Source of the DNA: Allobosea sp. CRIB-10
GTDB lineage: Bacteria > Pseudomonadota > Alphaproteobacteria > Rhizobiales > Beijerinckiaceae
Direction: 5' to 3'
Assembly: GCF_900112185.1 (NCBI RefSeq)
Contig: NZ_FOKP01000005.1
Location: 62,001-126,000, forward strand
DNA length: 64,000 bases
Part shown: in pieces, positions 17,776 through 27,869 of the stretch
Position numbering within the stretch: position 1 is the stretch's first letter
Layout: every line of letters begins with the position of its first letter
Position numbers and translations under genes: made by a program
The notes under the pieces: model-generated
The model's input: only the letters and a program-made list of their open reading frames with translations
The model's database searches: none
What the model was told of the DNA's origin: nothing

Positions 17776-18417
17776 ATGAGCGGCTTCCACGAGGTGCGTT
17801 TCCCGGCGGGGATAGCGCGCGGCGCGCGCGGCGGGCCGGAACGGCTGACCCAGGTGGTCACGCTGGCCTCGGGCCGCGAGGTCCGCAATAGCCGCTGGGC
17901 GCATTCGCGGCGACGCTACGATGCCGGCTTCGGCATCCGCACGCTCGACGCGCTCGCCGAGGTCGTTGCCTTCTTCGAGGAGAGGCGTGGCAGGCTCTAC
18001 GGCTTCCGCTGGCGCGACCGGCTCGACTGGAAGAGTTGTGCCCCGTCCGCGACGCCCGCAGCCAGCGACCAGCAGATCGGTGTCGGCGATGGGGCGGCGC
18101 GGGCCTTCCAGCTCTGCAAGCTCTATGGTGGCCTGCACGCACCTTATCTCCGTCGCATCGGCAAGCCCGTGCCCGGTACGGTACTGATCGCGGTCGATGG
18201 CGTGGTGCAACCACAGCCAACCGCCGTGTCCTGCGACCACGCCACCGGCCAGGTCACCTTCGCAGTAGGCCATGCTCCTCCTGCCGGCGCCCTGGTCAGC
18301 GCCGGCTTCGCCTTCGACGTGCCCGTGCGCTTCGACACCGATGTGATCGAGGTCGATCTGTCGGCTTTCGAGGCGGGCGACATCCCCAAGATCCCGATTA
18401 TCGAGATCGCCGATTAG
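17776..18417 (+). CDS. GTA distal tail protein (g12, DUF2460 / TIGR02217 family)
   Basis: Protein of 213 residues from the ATG at 17776 (AGGAGAGG just upstream). GFHEVRFPAGIARGARGGPE and YDAGFGIRTLDALAEVVAFF, followed by RLYGFRWRDRLDW, are the hallmark of the family. It forms the distal tail ring that joins the tube to the baseplate hub. The order before a DUF2163 gene is the standard GTA order. Confidence 0.85.
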   Translation: MSGFHEVRFPAGIARGARGGPERLTQVVTLASGREVRNSRWAHSRRRYDAGFGIRTLDALAEVVAFFEERRGRLYGFRWRDRLDWKSCAPSATPAASDQQIGVGDGAARAFQLCKLYGGLHAPYLRRIGKPVPGTVLIAVDGVVQPQPTAVSCDHATGQVTFAVGHAPPAGALVSAGFAFDVPVRFDTDVIEVDLSAFEAGDIPKIPIIEIAD

Positions 18418-18427
18418 AGGCTTTGCC

Positions 18428-19318
18428 ATGCGGACACTCTCTCCTGGGCTCGCCGCGCATGTCGCCGGCGAGGCGACCACGCTTTGCCGTTGCTGGAGTC
18501 TCACTCGTCGCGACGGTGCCGTACTCGGCTTCACCGATCATGACCGCGATCTTTCGTTCAACGACATCGTGTTCCGCGCGAATGCCGGCCTCGATGCCGC
18601 CGAAGCCAGCTCCGAGCTCGGCTTCGCAACCGGCGGCGGCGAAGTGCTCGGAGCCTTGGCGACGAGCGGATTGAGCGAGGCGGATCTGTCGCGCGGCCTG
18701 ATCGACGATGCCCGCGTCTCGCTCTGGCTGGTCAACTGGGCCGACCCCGGCCAGCGCACCTTGCTCGAAACCGGCTTCGTCGGCGAAGTGAAACGCAGCG
18801 ACAGCAACTTCACCGCTGAGGTGCGAGGGCTCGGCAAGGCTTTCGACGAAGAGCGCGGCCGGCTCTACACGGCGAATTGCTCCGCCGATCTGGGCGATAC
18901 CCGTTGCGGCGTCACTCCGGGCTCATCGCCGGCCACTGTCGTGGCCACCGATGGACGGCTGTCGATCACGGCGCCGGCACTGTCCGATTATGGCGACGGC
19001 TACCTCAGTGGTGGCCGGCTTGTCTTCACCGCGGGCGACAACACCGGCTTCGCCACCGAGATCCGCAGCCATCGCGCGGATGGCGGAACTGTCGTGCTGC
19101 AACTCTGGCAGGCCGCGCCGCAACCGATCGCGGTCGGCGATGCCTTCACGGCCCAGGTCGGCTGCGACAAGCGTTTCGCCACCTGCAGTGCCAAATTCGG
19201 CAATGGCGTCAACTTCCGCGGCTTCCCGCATTTGCCCGGCAACGACTTCATCATCGGGGGAACCGGGAGCGGCAGCCTCGGCGCTGGGCCGTTCGATGGC
19301 GGGAGCCTCTTCCGATGA
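18428..19318 (+). CDS. GTA baseplate hub protein (g13, DUF2163 family)
   Basis: Protein of 296 residues. Family features: TTLCRCWSLTRRDG with GFTDHDRDL near the N-terminus, a Cys-rich middle (YTANCSADLGDTRCGV) and VGCDKRFATCSAKFGN near the C-terminus, the positions of conserved Cys pairs that in the R. capsulatus GTA hub bind an iron-sulfur cluster. The cluster role here is inferred from the family. It overlaps g14 by four bases. Confidence 0.85.
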   Translation: MRTLSPGLAAHVAGEATTLCRCWSLTRRDGAVLGFTDHDRDLSFNDIVFRANAGLDAAEASSELGFATGGGEVLGALATSGLSEADLSRGLIDDARVSLWLVNWADPGQRTLLETGFVGEVKRSDSNFTAEVRGLGKAFDEERGRLYTANCSADLGDTRCGVTPGSSPATVVATDGRLSITAPALSDYGDGYLSGGRLVFTAGDNTGFATEIRSHRADGGTVVLQLWQAAPQPIAVGDAFTAQVGCDKRFATCSAKFGNGVNFRGFPHLPGNDFIIGGTGSGSLGAGPFDGGSLFR

Positions 19319-19761
19319 CCGACGCCGATGTCCGGCGGGCTCGCATCGTCGCAGCCGCACGCTCATGGCTCGGCACGCCCTATCATCATCAGGCGTCGCT
19401 GCGCGGGGTAGGTTGCGACTGTCTCGGCCTGGTGCGTGGCATCTGGCGCGATCTCTATGGAGGCGAGCCGGAACCGACCCCGCCCTATTCCCTCGATTGG
19501 GCGCAGCAGGGTGCAGGCGAGACCTTGGCGCTCGCCGCCGAACGCCATCTGCGGCCGACAAATGCAAACGCCGCGCTGCCGGGCGATGTCCTGCTCTTCC
19601 GCTGGCGCGTGCATCTGCCTGCGGCGCATTGCGCCATCCTGACGGAGCCGGACCGCATTCTGCACGCCCATGACGGTGCTGCGGTCGGCGAGGTCGCCTT
19701 CACCGGCTGGTGGCGTCGCCATCTCAGCCATGCCTTCGCTTTTCCGGAGCTCGACGCCTGA
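19315..19761 (+). CDS. GTA NlpC/P60 peptidase (g14)
   Basis: Protein of 148 residues from the ATG at 19315. NlpC/P60 catalytic motifs are present: Cys in GVGCDCLGLVRGIW, a His in HLPAAHCAIL and a second polar/His region ILHAHDG. It probably cleaves cell-wall peptide so the tail can cross the recipient envelope. The stop overlaps the start of g15 by one base (TGATG). Confidence 0.85.
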   Translation: MTDADVRRARIVAAARSWLGTPYHHQASLRGVGCDCLGLVRGIWRDLYGGEPEPTPPYSLDWAQQGAGETLALAAERHLRPTNANAALPGDVLLFRWRVHLPAAHCAILTEPDRILHAHDGAAVGEVAFTGWWRRHLSHAFAFPELDA

Positions 19762-22700
19762 TGGCCACGCTCGTTCTGCAGGTCGCCGGCTCGGTCCTCG
19801 GCGCCGTCGTCGGTGGGCCGTTCGGGGCCATCGTCGGTCGCTCGCTCGGTGCACTCGCCGGCGCCCGGCTCGACCAGGGCCTGTTCGGCGGCGGAGGCGG
19901 CACGCGCGTCGTCGAGGGGCCGCGCCTGAAGGAGATCGACGGCATCGTCTCGACAGAGGGGGCGCCGGTCCCGCGCGTTTACGGCCGGGCCAGGCTCGGT
20001 GGCCAGCTGATCTGGGCGACGCGCTTCGACGAGGACGTGACGACCACCGTCACTCGCACCAAGGCCGGCGGCAAGGGCGGGCAGAAGGCGCAGAAGACCT
20101 ACGAGACCACCTACAGCTATTATGCGAATCTTGCGGTCGCGATCTGCGAGGGGCCGATCGCGTTCGTGCGCCGCATCTGGGCCGACGGTCGCGAGATCGA
20201 CTTCAATGCCGTGACCCTTCGCGTTCATCGTGGCTTCGAGGACCAGGAGCCCGATCCGCTGATCGCCGCCAAGGAAGCCGGGGCGGCGCCGGCCTATCGC
20301 GGGACGGCCTATGTCGTGTTCGAGCGCTTTCCGCTTGCGGCTTACGGCAATCGTGTGCCGCAATTCTCTTTCGAGGTGGTGCGCGCCGTCCCCGGCCTCG
20401 GCGAGATGATCCGCGCCGTGACGCTGATCCCGGGCGCGAGCGAGTTCATCTACCATCCAACCCTGGTCAACCAGGAGCCGGAAGCCGGCGTCACCATTGC
20501 CGAGAATCGGCATCAGCTCCACAGCGGCAGCGACATCGATGGCGCCATCGGTCACCTTCTGGCGCTCTGCCCGAACCTGCGCCGCATCTCGCTTGTCGTC
20601 AGCTGGTTCGGTGATGATCTGCGCGCCGGACATTGCACCATCGCGCCGCGCGTCGAGATCGCCGCGAAGAACACGCCGGGGGTGCTGTGGTCTGTCGCCG
20701 GTCTCGATCGCGCCAGCACGCGTCTCGTCAGCCAGTCTAGCGGCAGGCCGGCTTATGGGGGCACGCCATCGGACGACAGTGTGATCGCTTTGATCCGCCG
20801 TCTGCGCCACGTCTACGGGATCGAGGTGGTTCTCTATCCTTTCGTGATGATGGACGTGCCGGCCGCAAATGCATTGACGGACCCTCATACCGGCAACCCT
20901 TCCCAGCCACCCTATCCCTGGCGCGGCCGCATCACCTGCTCGCCCGCACCGGGCCGATCCGGATCGCCAGACGGCACGTCGACGGCGGCCGAGCAGATCG
21001 AGAACTTCCTCGGCGTCGCGACCGCGGCGCATTTCTCGCTCGATGGCGACAGGGTCGTCTGCGGCGTGCCTGGCGAGTGGAGCTTCCGACGTGCCGTGCT
21101 TCACGCGGCGATGCTCGCCAAGGCCGCCGGCGGCGTCGAAGGGTTCATCATCGGGTCCGAGCTGGTCGGCCTGACGCGCGTTCGTGGGGCTACGGGCTCC
21201 TATCCGATGGTCGACGGGCTGGTCGCGCTCGCGGCCGAGGTCCGCGCCATCCTGCCGGCTCCGACAAAGCTGGTCTACGCTGCCGACTGGACCGAATATG
21301 GCGCCCATGTGTGGGACGGCGGGCAGGAGGTCCGCTTTCCGCTCGATCCGCTCTGGTCGAGCCCGGATATCGACGCGATCGGAATCGACTATTATGCGCC
21401 GCTCTCCGACTGGCGGGACACGCCCGGCCATGCCGATCTCGCCATCGCGCGCAGCCCTGCCGATGTCGACTATCTGCGCGGCGGCCTGACCTCCGGCGAG
21501 GGCTACGAATGGTATTACGCCGATCTCTCCGGCCGTCAGGCCCAGGCGCGGCTGCCGATCAGCGATGGCGCTTTCGGCAAGCCCTGGGTCTTCCGGCAGA
21601 AGGATCTGCCGAACTGGTGGCTGAACCGGCATGTTGAACGGTCGGGCGGGCATGAGATCGGCACGACCGCTTGGGTGCCAGGTTCGAAGCCGATCTGGCT
21701 GACCGAGATCGGCTTGCCTGCCGTGGACAAGGGCGGCAATTCCCCGAACGTCTTTCCCGATCCGAAGTCGTTCGACGGTGGCTACCCGCATTTTTCGACG
21801 AGAGCGCGCGACGACCTCGTCCAGGCCCGAGGACTAGAAGCGATCCTGTCGGGCTTCGATCCCGTGCTCCCGGGCTTCGCGCCACAGCGCAATCCGATCT
21901 CGCCTTGGCTCGGTTTCCGCATGGTCGATCCGGCCAATATCTTCGTCTGGACTTGGGACGCCAGGCCGTTTCCGGCCTTTCCCGATCTGATCTCGGTCTG
22001 GGCGGACGGGACGAACTACCAGACCGGCCATTGGATCAATGGCCGCCTCGAAGGCGTCACCCTGGACAGGCTGGTGCGGGCGATCCTCGCGGACTATGGC
22101 CTTCCGGAAGCGCACGAGATCGCCATCGATGGTTTCGTCGACGGTTATGTCCTCGACAGGCCGATCTCGGCGCGGCAGGCGCTGGAGCCACTGTCTCAAA
22201 TATTCGGCTTCGATGCCGTCATGTCTTCCGGCCGGCTCGTGTTCCGGGGGCGCGCTGCCAACGTGGCGCGCGCCCTTTCGGCCGACGATCTGGTCCTCGA
22301 TCGCAACGGTCAGCCTTACGAGTTGCGCCGGGCCGAGGAAAGCGAGCTGCCCCATGAGTTGCGGTTGATCCACATCGACGGGAACGACGATTATCGGCAG
22401 GCTGCCGCCCGTTCGCGGCGCCTCGCGGGGGCAGCGCGGCGTGAGAGCGCCGTCGAGCTGCCCGTGGTCACGCGTCGGGCCGAGGGCCAACGCCTTGCCG
22501 AACAGCGGCTGCAGGAGATATGGGCAGGTCGCGAGACGCTCGAGCTGGAGCTGTCGCCGCGCTGCATCGACCTCGAAGCAGGCGATGTCGTTTCCTTGCA
22601 GGTCTCTGGCCAGGCGCGCCTGTTCCGGCTGACGCGGATCAGCGACGGCCCGACGCGGCGTGCCGATGCGCGCTCGGTCGAGCCGGCCATCTACCGCGGC

Positions 22701-23693
22701 GCTGCGGCAGAAGGGGCGGAGGGCGAGCGTCCTCCGAAGGCGACTCCGCGGATCGCGGGACGGCCGGACGCGTTGATCCTCGACCTTCCGATCGCACGGG
22801 AACCGCAGCCGCCGCTGCAGTCGCTTGCTGCCTTCGCCGATCCCTGGCCCGGAGGGCTTGCGATCTGGCGCGCCGCCGAGGGCGCATCGTTCGCATTGGC
22901 GGGCATCGTCGCGGCACCCTCGATCATGGGCGAAACCTTGACCACGCTCATGCCTGGGCCGCTTTGGCGGACAGATCGGCACGCTTCGGTCGATGTGCGA
23001 CTGAGGGGCGGCAATCTCGCCTCGGTCGCGCCAGAGACTGCCCTCGCAGGAGCCAATGCGCTTGCCTTCATGGATCCGGCCGGAGAGGTCGAGATCGCGA
23101 CGGCGGCTCGGGTCGAGCTGATCGGCGCGCAGACATTCCGGCTGTCGCAGATAGTGCGTGGGCTCGGCGGCTCGGAGGCGGCGGCGGCGCGAGTGCTGGC
23201 TCCAGGTGCGCGCGTGGTCGTGCTCGACGGCGCGGCCGTCCCGCTGTCGGCGGGGCTTGATGAGATCGGCCGCCCCCTTCGCTATCGGATCGGCCCACCG
23301 GATGCGGATGTCGCCTCCGCATCGATGCGCGAACTCTCGACAACGGTCGGGACGGCGCCACTGCGCCCCCTCGCACCCGTACGCGTCCGGGCCCGCCGCC
23401 TTCCGGCCGGCATTCTCCTGAATTGGATCCGGCGTAGCCGCATCGACGGCGATTCCTGGGACGCGGTCGAGATCCCGCTCGGCGAGGAGATCGAGCGCTA
23501 CCGCGTGATACTGCGCGCCGGCGGAGTGATCATTCGAAACGTCGAGGTCGACGCTCCAGCCATGCTCTACGAGGCGGCGCAGGAGATGGCCGATTTTGGG
23601 CAGCCTCAGGGCGCGCTCGACGTCGAGCTGGCACAGCTCAGCGTCGTCGCGGGGGCCGGCCTTTCGCGGCGTGGACTTATCACGGTCCGCTAA
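19761..23693 (+). CDS. GTA megatron: host-specificity/tail-tip protein with TIM-barrel-like domain (g15)
   Basis: Protein of 1310 residues. The glycine-rich N-terminus (VAGSVLGAVVGGPFGAIVGR) resembles a membrane-interacting peptide. A first region carries AYRGTAYVVFERFPLAAYGN, typical of the tip attachment protein, and the GTA TIM-barrel-like segment (~430-770) holds KAAGGVEGFIIGSELVGLT, DAIGIDYYAPLSDWRD and TEIGLPAVDKGGN. The C-terminal part has tail-hub and receptor-domain features. It is the last and largest GTA structural gene, full length and without a frameshift. No gene follows closely; the next frame starts 52 bases on. Confidence 0.88.
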   Translation: MATLVLQVAGSVLGAVVGGPFGAIVGRSLGALAGARLDQGLFGGGGGTRVVEGPRLKEIDGIVSTEGAPVPRVYGRARLGGQLIWATRFDEDVTTTVTRTKAGGKGGQKAQKTYETTYSYYANLAVAICEGPIAFVRRIWADGREIDFNAVTLRVHRGFEDQEPDPLIAAKEAGAAPAYRGTAYVVFERFPLAAYGNRVPQFSFEVVRAVPGLGEMIRAVTLIPGASEFIYHPTLVNQEPEAGVTIAENRHQLHSGSDIDGAIGHLLALCPNLRRISLVVSWFGDDLRAGHCTIAPRVEIAAKNTPGVLWSVAGLDRASTRLVSQSSGRPAYGGTPSDDSVIALIRRLRHVYGIEVVLYPFVMMDVPAANALTDPHTGNPSQPPYPWRGRITCSPAPGRSGSPDGTSTAAEQIENFLGVATAAHFSLDGDRVVCGVPGEWSFRRAVLHAAMLAKAAGGVEGFIIGSELVGLTRVRGATGSYPMVDGLVALAAEVRAILPAPTKLVYAADWTEYGAHVWDGGQEVRFPLDPLWSSPDIDAIGIDYYAPLSDWRDTPGHADLAIARSPADVDYLRGGLTSGEGYEWYYADLSGRQAQARLPISDGAFGKPWVFRQKDLPNWWLNRHVERSGGHEIGTTAWVPGSKPIWLTEIGLPAVDKGGNSPNVFPDPKSFDGGYPHFSTRARDDLVQARGLEAILSGFDPVLPGFAPQRNPISPWLGFRMVDPANIFVWTWDARPFPAFPDLISVWADGTNYQTGHWINGRLEGVTLDRLVRAILADYGLPEAHEIAIDGFVDGYVLDRPISARQALEPLSQIFGFDAVMSSGRLVFRGRAANVARALSADDLVLDRNGQPYELRRAEESELPHELRLIHIDGNDDYRQAAARSRRLAGAARRESAVELPVVTRRAEGQRLAEQRLQEIWAGRETLELELSPRCIDLEAGDVVSLQVSGQARLFRLTRISDGPTRRADARSVEPAIYRGAAAEGAEGERPPKATPRIAGRPDALILDLPIAREPQPPLQSLAAFADPWPGGLAIWRAAEGASFALAGIVAAPSIMGETLTTLMPGPLWRTDRHASVDVRLRGGNLASVAPETALAGANALAFMDPAGEVEIATAARVELIGAQTFRLSQIVRGLGGSEAAAARVLAPGARVVVLDGAAVPLSAGLDEIGRPLRYRIGPPDADVASASMRELSTTVGTAPLRPLAPVRVRARRLPAGILLNWIRRSRIDGDSWDAVEIPLGEEIERYRVILRAGGVIIRNVEVDAPAMLYEAAQEMADFGQPQGALDVELAQLSVVAGAGLSRRGLITVR

Positions 23694-23744
23694 GCTAGCC
23701 TCACGCTGATGTTCATGGCGCATTCACGCGTACCGGGATAGCCC

Positions 23745-24071
23745 ATGGCGATGATGCTGCTCGACCCCAACGTCGCGATTTTCGCGCTCGTGACCGCCAC
23801 GGCTTCGCCGGTGGAGCCGGTCGATTCGCCGCAGCCGATCTCCTGCCTGTCGGCACAGGAAACGCGCGAGGCGGTGTCGGACGGCAAGGTCATGCAGCCG
23901 GCCGCCGCGTCCAAGCATGCGCGCGAGGCGGCTCCGGGGGAGGTCTTGCGGATCAGGCTCTGCCGCCAGGGCGACGAATTCGTCTATGTCGTGACGACGA
24001 TGAAGCGTGACGGCCGGGTCGCCCGGGTCACGCTCGACGGCGCCTCGGGCAAGGTGGCGGATATCCGCTAG
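23745..24071 (+). CDS. Small PepSY-type protein, FeuN-like
   Basis: Protein of 108 residues. The C-terminal half (GEVLRIRLCRQGDEFVYVV, then RVTLDGASGKV) looks like one PepSY unit. The N-terminus MAMMLLDPNVAIFALVTATA is hydrophobic but lacks basic residues, so export is uncertain. The ATG is the first one after an in-frame stop at 23739. Its place 46 bases before an OmpR-type regulator and kinase matches the rhizobial feuN-feuPQ arrangement, in which a small PepSY-like periplasmic protein restrains the FeuQ kinase. The match rests on position and fold, not strong sequence identity. Confidence 0.6.
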   Translation: MAMMLLDPNVAIFALVTATASPVEPVDSPQPISCLSAQETREAVSDGKVMQPAAASKHAREAAPGEVLRIRLCRQGDEFVYVVTTMKRDGRVARVTLDGASGKVADIR

Positions 24072-24117
24072 TTCCGCTATTTCCCGTTCCTGATCCGCCA
24101 ATCGGAGAAAAGCCGCC

Positions 24118-24780
24118 GTGCGACTGCTCGTCGTCGAGGACGACAAGGACCTCAACCGCCAGATCGTCAATGCGCTGGAGAACGCCGGCTATGCCGTCGA
24201 TAAGGCGTTCGATGGCGAGGAGGGGCTCTATCTCGGTGAGACCGAGCCTTATGACGCGGTTATCCTCGATCTCGGCCTGCCCAAGGTCGACGGCGTCGCG
24301 GTGCTGCAGGGTTGGCGCCGCGCCGGCAAGACCATGCCCGTGCTGATTTTGACGGCCCGCGACCGCTGGAGCGACAAGGTCTCGGGCTTCGACGCCGGCG
24401 CCGACGACTATGTCGTGAAGCCGTTCCATATCGAGGAGTTGCTCGCACGCGTCCGCGCCTTGCTGCGCCGCGCGGCGGGACATGCGACGGCCGAGCTGAT
24501 CTGCGGCCCGGTCCGGCTCGATACGCGCGCCAGCCGCGTCGTTGTCGATGGCAACCCGGTCAAGCTCACCTCGCACGAATACCGGCTGCTCGCCTATCTG
24601 ATGCATCATCAGGGGCGCGTCGTCTCGCGCACCGAATTAGTCGAGCATCTCTACGACCAGGATTTCGATCGTGATTCCAACACGATCGAGGTCTTCGTCG
24701 GCCGCTTGCGCAAGAAGCTCGGCGTCGACGTCATCGAGACCGTGCGCGGTCTCGGCTATATCGCCGCCGCGAAACCCTGA
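24118..24780 (+). CDS. OmpR-type response regulator (FeuP/PhoP-like)
   Basis: Protein of 220 residues from a GTG at 24118. Receiver domain: acidic pair at residues 8-9, phosphoacceptor Asp51 (VILDLGLPKVDG) and Lys101 (VVKPFH). The C-terminal winged helix has LTSHEYRLLAYLMHHQGRVV and VFVGRLRKKLG. The kinase gene begins 8 bases later. Family members control envelope or iron-related genes. The call FeuP is based on the PepSY gene upstream and the cytochrome c maturation genes downstream and is tentative. Confidence 0.85.
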   Translation: MRLLVVEDDKDLNRQIVNALENAGYAVDKAFDGEEGLYLGETEPYDAVILDLGLPKVDGVAVLQGWRRAGKTMPVLILTARDRWSDKVSGFDAGADDYVVKPFHIEELLARVRALLRRAAGHATAELICGPVRLDTRASRVVVDGNPVKLTSHEYRLLAYLMHHQGRVVSRTELVEHLYDQDFDRDSNTIEVFVGRLRKKLGVDVIETVRGLGYIAAAKP

Positions 24781-24787
24781 GGCCGTC

Positions 24788-26164
24788 ATGCCGGTCACGC
24801 GGCAGCGCTTCTCGCTCGGCGCCCGGCTCTTCATCTCGGCCGCGATCTGCTGTGCGCTGGTGCTGATCCTTGCCGGCTTCGGCCTCACCACCTTCTATCG
24901 GCGCGCGGCCGAGCGCGGCTTCGACGAACGCCTCAGCGTCTACATCAAGGAACTCGTCGCTGACCTCGCGGCGCCACCCGAGGCCGAGCGCCAGGCGATC
25001 GGCGACCTTGGCGAGCCGCGCTTCGACCTGCCACTGTCCGGCTGGTACTGGCAGATCATCCGGCTCGACGGCGAGCGCCCAACGGTGCGCACCTCGCGCT
25101 CCCTCGTGGGGGGGCAATTGCCCAAGCTACTCGACCAGAACCTGCAGCCGAATGCGCGCGGCCTGCGCGAGAGCTATGTCTCGGGACCGGACGAGCGGTC
25201 TCTACGCGTGCTGGAGCGTGAGATCGATGTCGGCGAAGACGGTCGCTTCACCGTCGGCGTCGCGGCGCCAGCCGACGAGATCGAGGGCGATATCCGCGAT
25301 TTCCGCTTCGCCCTGACGCTGACCTTTCTCTTTCTCGGGCTCGCCCTCGTAGCCTCGACCATCGCTCAGGTCCGCTTCGGCCTGCGCCCGCTGGCTCGTT
25401 TGCGCGCTGCAGTCGGTACGGTGCGCACGGGCGAAAGCACGCGCATCGCCGGGCACTATCCCCCAGATCTTGCCCCGCTGGCGGGCGAACTCAACCAGCT
25501 CATCGACGCCAATCGCGAGATCCTGGATCGGGCGCGCACCCAGGTCGGCAATCTCGCCCACGCTCTCAAGACGCCACTCAGCGTGATGCAGAACGAGGCC
25601 GATGCGAGCCAGGGCGTCCTCTCGCAGACAGTTCGGCACCAGACGGCGATCATGCGCGATCAGGTGCAGTACTACCTTGATCGGGCGCGAGCAGCGGCCT
25701 TGTCCGGCGCGCTGGGCGGCATCTGCGAGATCGTGCCCTCGCTCGACGCGCTAATCCGCACCTTCGAGAAGATCGCACAAGGCAGGGCGATCGAGGGCAG
25801 GCACGCGGTGCCGGCCGGCGTCCGCTTTCGCGGCGAGAAGCAGGATTTCGAGGAGATGCTCGGCAACCTGCTGGACAACGCCTTCAAATGGGCGCGGACC
25901 GAGGTGCAGGTCAGCTTGGCGCCGGAAGCGCAAACACCGGAGGGACGCCTCGTCCTGCTCATCGACGATGACGGCCCGGGCCTCCCCGACGACGCCATGG
26001 CCGAGGTCCTCAAGCGCGGCCGCCGGCTCGACGAGACGACGCCGGGTTCGGGGCTCGGCCTGTCGATCGTCGTCGACCTCGCCAAGCTTTATGGTGGTGG
26101 CCTGTCGCTTGAGCGATCGCCGCTGGGCGGCCTTCGGGCACGGCTCGTCCTGCCGGCGGTCTGA
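24788..26164 (+). CDS. Membrane sensor histidine kinase (FeuQ/PhoQ-like)
   Basis: Protein of 458 residues from the ATG at 24788. Two membrane segments (~14-35 and ~175-197) enclose a periplasmic sensor region of ~140 residues. A HAMP-like linker follows, then an H-box NLAHALKTPL with phospho-acceptor His258, an N-box LGNLLDNAFKW, and G-boxes DDDGPGLP and GSGLGLSIV. The H-box lacks the usual Asp after His (HALK rather than HDLK), a form known in PhoQ-like kinases. Partner of the regulator just upstream. Confidence 0.87.
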   Translation: MPVTRQRFSLGARLFISAAICCALVLILAGFGLTTFYRRAAERGFDERLSVYIKELVADLAAPPEAERQAIGDLGEPRFDLPLSGWYWQIIRLDGERPTVRTSRSLVGGQLPKLLDQNLQPNARGLRESYVSGPDERSLRVLEREIDVGEDGRFTVGVAAPADEIEGDIRDFRFALTLTFLFLGLALVASTIAQVRFGLRPLARLRAAVGTVRTGESTRIAGHYPPDLAPLAGELNQLIDANREILDRARTQVGNLAHALKTPLSVMQNEADASQGVLSQTVRHQTAIMRDQVQYYLDRARAAALSGALGGICEIVPSLDALIRTFEKIAQGRAIEGRHAVPAGVRFRGEKQDFEEMLGNLLDNAFKWARTEVQVSLAPEAQTPEGRLVLLIDDDGPGLPDDAMAEVLKRGRRLDETTPGSGLGLSIVVDLAKLYGGGLSLERSPLGGLRARLVLPAV

Positions 26165-26240
26165 CGTCGCATTGCCCGCGTGACCCTTTGTCGCCATCTT
26201 CGGACATGAACCGGCACCTTCGAACGGCTATGAACGGCGG

Positions 26241-27344
26241 ATGCTGATCTGGATCATCTTCGCGGCCATGACCGGGGCCGCGGTCATGGCGGTGCTCTGG
26301 CCGCTCGGCCGCCGGGCACCGGCGTTGTCCGTCGATACGGCCGGGGCGACCGCGCTCTATCGCGCCCAGCTCGCCGAGATCGATCGCGATCTCGGCCGCA
26401 AGCTGATCGGCCCCGCCGAGGCCGAGGCAGCCAAGGCCGAGGCTGCGCGCAGGCTGCTGCGCGAGACGGCGTCGGAAGCAGTCCCTGCCGGCGAAAGCGA
26501 GCCGGCGCTGCGCCGGCGCCGCGCTGCCTCCGCGATCGCGCTCTCCTGCGTGCCGCTGCTGGCCTTGTTGATCTACGGCGCCTATGGCTCGCCGAGCGTC
26601 CCGGATCAGCCGCTCGCGGCGCGGATGAAGGGCAATCCGGCGCAGGATTTCGAGCTGGCGCTGGCGCGGATCGAGGCTCATCTCGCCGCCAATCCGACCG
26701 ATGGTAAAGGCTGGAACGTGCTCGCCCCGGTCTACCTCCGACAGGGCCGTTTCGACGATGCCGCAAAGGCCTTCGCCAATGCGGTCCGATACGACGGTGC
26801 AACGACCGAGCGGCTTGGCGGCCAGGCCGAGGCGCAGATCCTCGCAGCGTCCGGTGTCGTCACGGCCGCGGCGCGTGAAAGCCTCGCCGAGGCCCTGAAG
26901 CTCGACCCGGCCAATCCGCGCGCCCGCTTCTTCATGGCGATCGCGCAGGAGCAGGACGGGCAAGTGCCGGCCGCGATAGCGTCGCTCAAGGCCCTGCTCG
27001 CCGATGCGCCGGCTGAGGCGCCGTGGACCGCCACGGTCCGGGCGCGTCTCGAAGGGCTGGAGCGTTCCTCCCCACCGTCCGACGCGATAGCCAGCCTGCC
27101 TGAGGCTGAGCGTATGACCGCGATCCGCGGCATGGTCGACGGCCTCGCCGCGCGGCTCGCAGAGGGCGGCGGCAGCCTCGCCGACTGGTCGCGCCTGATC
27201 CGCTCGCAGGCGGTCCTGGGCGAGCGGGAGGCCGCGCAAAAATCGCTCTCCACGGCTCGCCAGCGCCTGGCCTCCGATCAGGCTGCCGCGTCCGCCCTCG
27301 AGGGCCTGCGCAGCGAACTCGGCCTGCAGGAGGCCGCACCATGA
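26241..27344 (+). CDS. ccmI: Cytochrome c biogenesis protein CcmI (CycH)
   Basis: Protein of 367 residues. N-terminal membrane segment at residues 1-20, then an [15 protein letters not shown] pattern typical of CcmI, a second membrane segment (~95-115) and a C-terminal TPR region ([22 protein letters not shown]). CcmI holds apocytochrome c for haem attachment in the periplasm. It heads the ccmI-ccmE-ccmF-ccmH order and shares a four-base overlap with ccmE. A 76-base gap separates it from the kinase gene, so it may have its own promoter. Confidence 0.9.
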   Translation: MLIWIIFAAMTGAAVMAVLWPLGRRAPALSVDTAGATALYRAQLAEIDRDLGRKLIGPAEAEAAKAEAARRLLRETASEAVPAGESEPALRRRRAASAIALSCVPLLALLIYGAYGSPSVPDQPLAARMKGNPAQDFELALARIEAHLAANPTDGKGWNVLAPVYLRQGRFDDAAKAFANAVRYDGATTERLGGQAEAQILAASGVVTAAARESLAEALKLDPANPRARFFMAIAQEQDGQVPAAIASLKALLADAPAEAPWTATVRARLEGLERSSPPSDAIASLPEAERMTAIRGMVDGLAARLAEGGGSLADWSRLIRSQAVLGEREAAQKSLSTARQRLASDQAAASALEGLRSELGLQEAAP

Positions 27345-27859
27345 CTGTCCAAGCCGGTATCCCCGCCTCGCCGCCGCGCAAGCGCCTGACCCGCAAGCAG
27401 CGCCGCCTCGTCGTCATCGCCTCGGCCGGCGTCGTCCTTGGCCTCGCTGCCGGCCTCGTCGCCTATGCGCTGCGCGATTCGATCGTCTTCTTCTACGGCC
27501 CGACCGAGATCGTCGAGAAAGGCCTCATCCCCGGCACGCGTCTGCGCCTCGGCGGCCTGGTCGAGGCGGGCTCGGTCGAGCGCGGCGCCAACCAGCGCGT
27601 CAGCTTCGCCGTCACCGACGGCAAGACCAGGACCATGGTCAGCTATACCGGCCTGCTGCCCGACCTCTTCCGCGAAGGGCAGGGCGTCGTCACCGAGGGT
27701 GTGCTCGAGGGCCCGGGGCGCTTCCGCGCCGATTCCGTCCTCGCCAAGCATGACGAGACCTATATGCCGCGCGAGGTCGCCGATGCGCTGAAGAAGCAGG
27801 GCCATTGGCAGCCCGGCGAAACCAAGCCCGGCGCGCCTGCTGCGCCGGCCACGAAATAG
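27341..27859 (+). CDS. ccmE: Periplasmic haem chaperone CcmE (CycJ)
   Basis: Protein of 172 residues. A cytoplasmic basic N-terminus, one membrane anchor (~23-44), and an OB-fold periplasmic domain with the haem-binding histidine in [10 protein letters not shown] (His137, Tyr141). Haem is bound covalently and passed to CcmF/H. The ATG overlaps the ccmI stop by four bases; the Ala/Pro-rich tail after residue 155 is usual in the family. Confidence 0.93.
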   Translation: MTVQAGIPASPPRKRLTRKQRRLVVIASAGVVLGLAAGLVAYALRDSIVFFYGPTEIVEKGLIPGTRLRLGGLVEAGSVERGANQRVSFAVTDGKTRTMVSYTGLLPDLFREGQGVVTEGVLEGPGRFRADSVLAKHDETYMPREVADALKKQGHWQPGETKPGAPAAPATK

Positions 27860-27869
27860 GGCCGCGCCT

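Noticed and set aside
12726..23693. Reading the GTA cluster as functional
   Set aside because: The capsid gene lacks most of its length and head genes are not in the window, so only the tail half is intact here.
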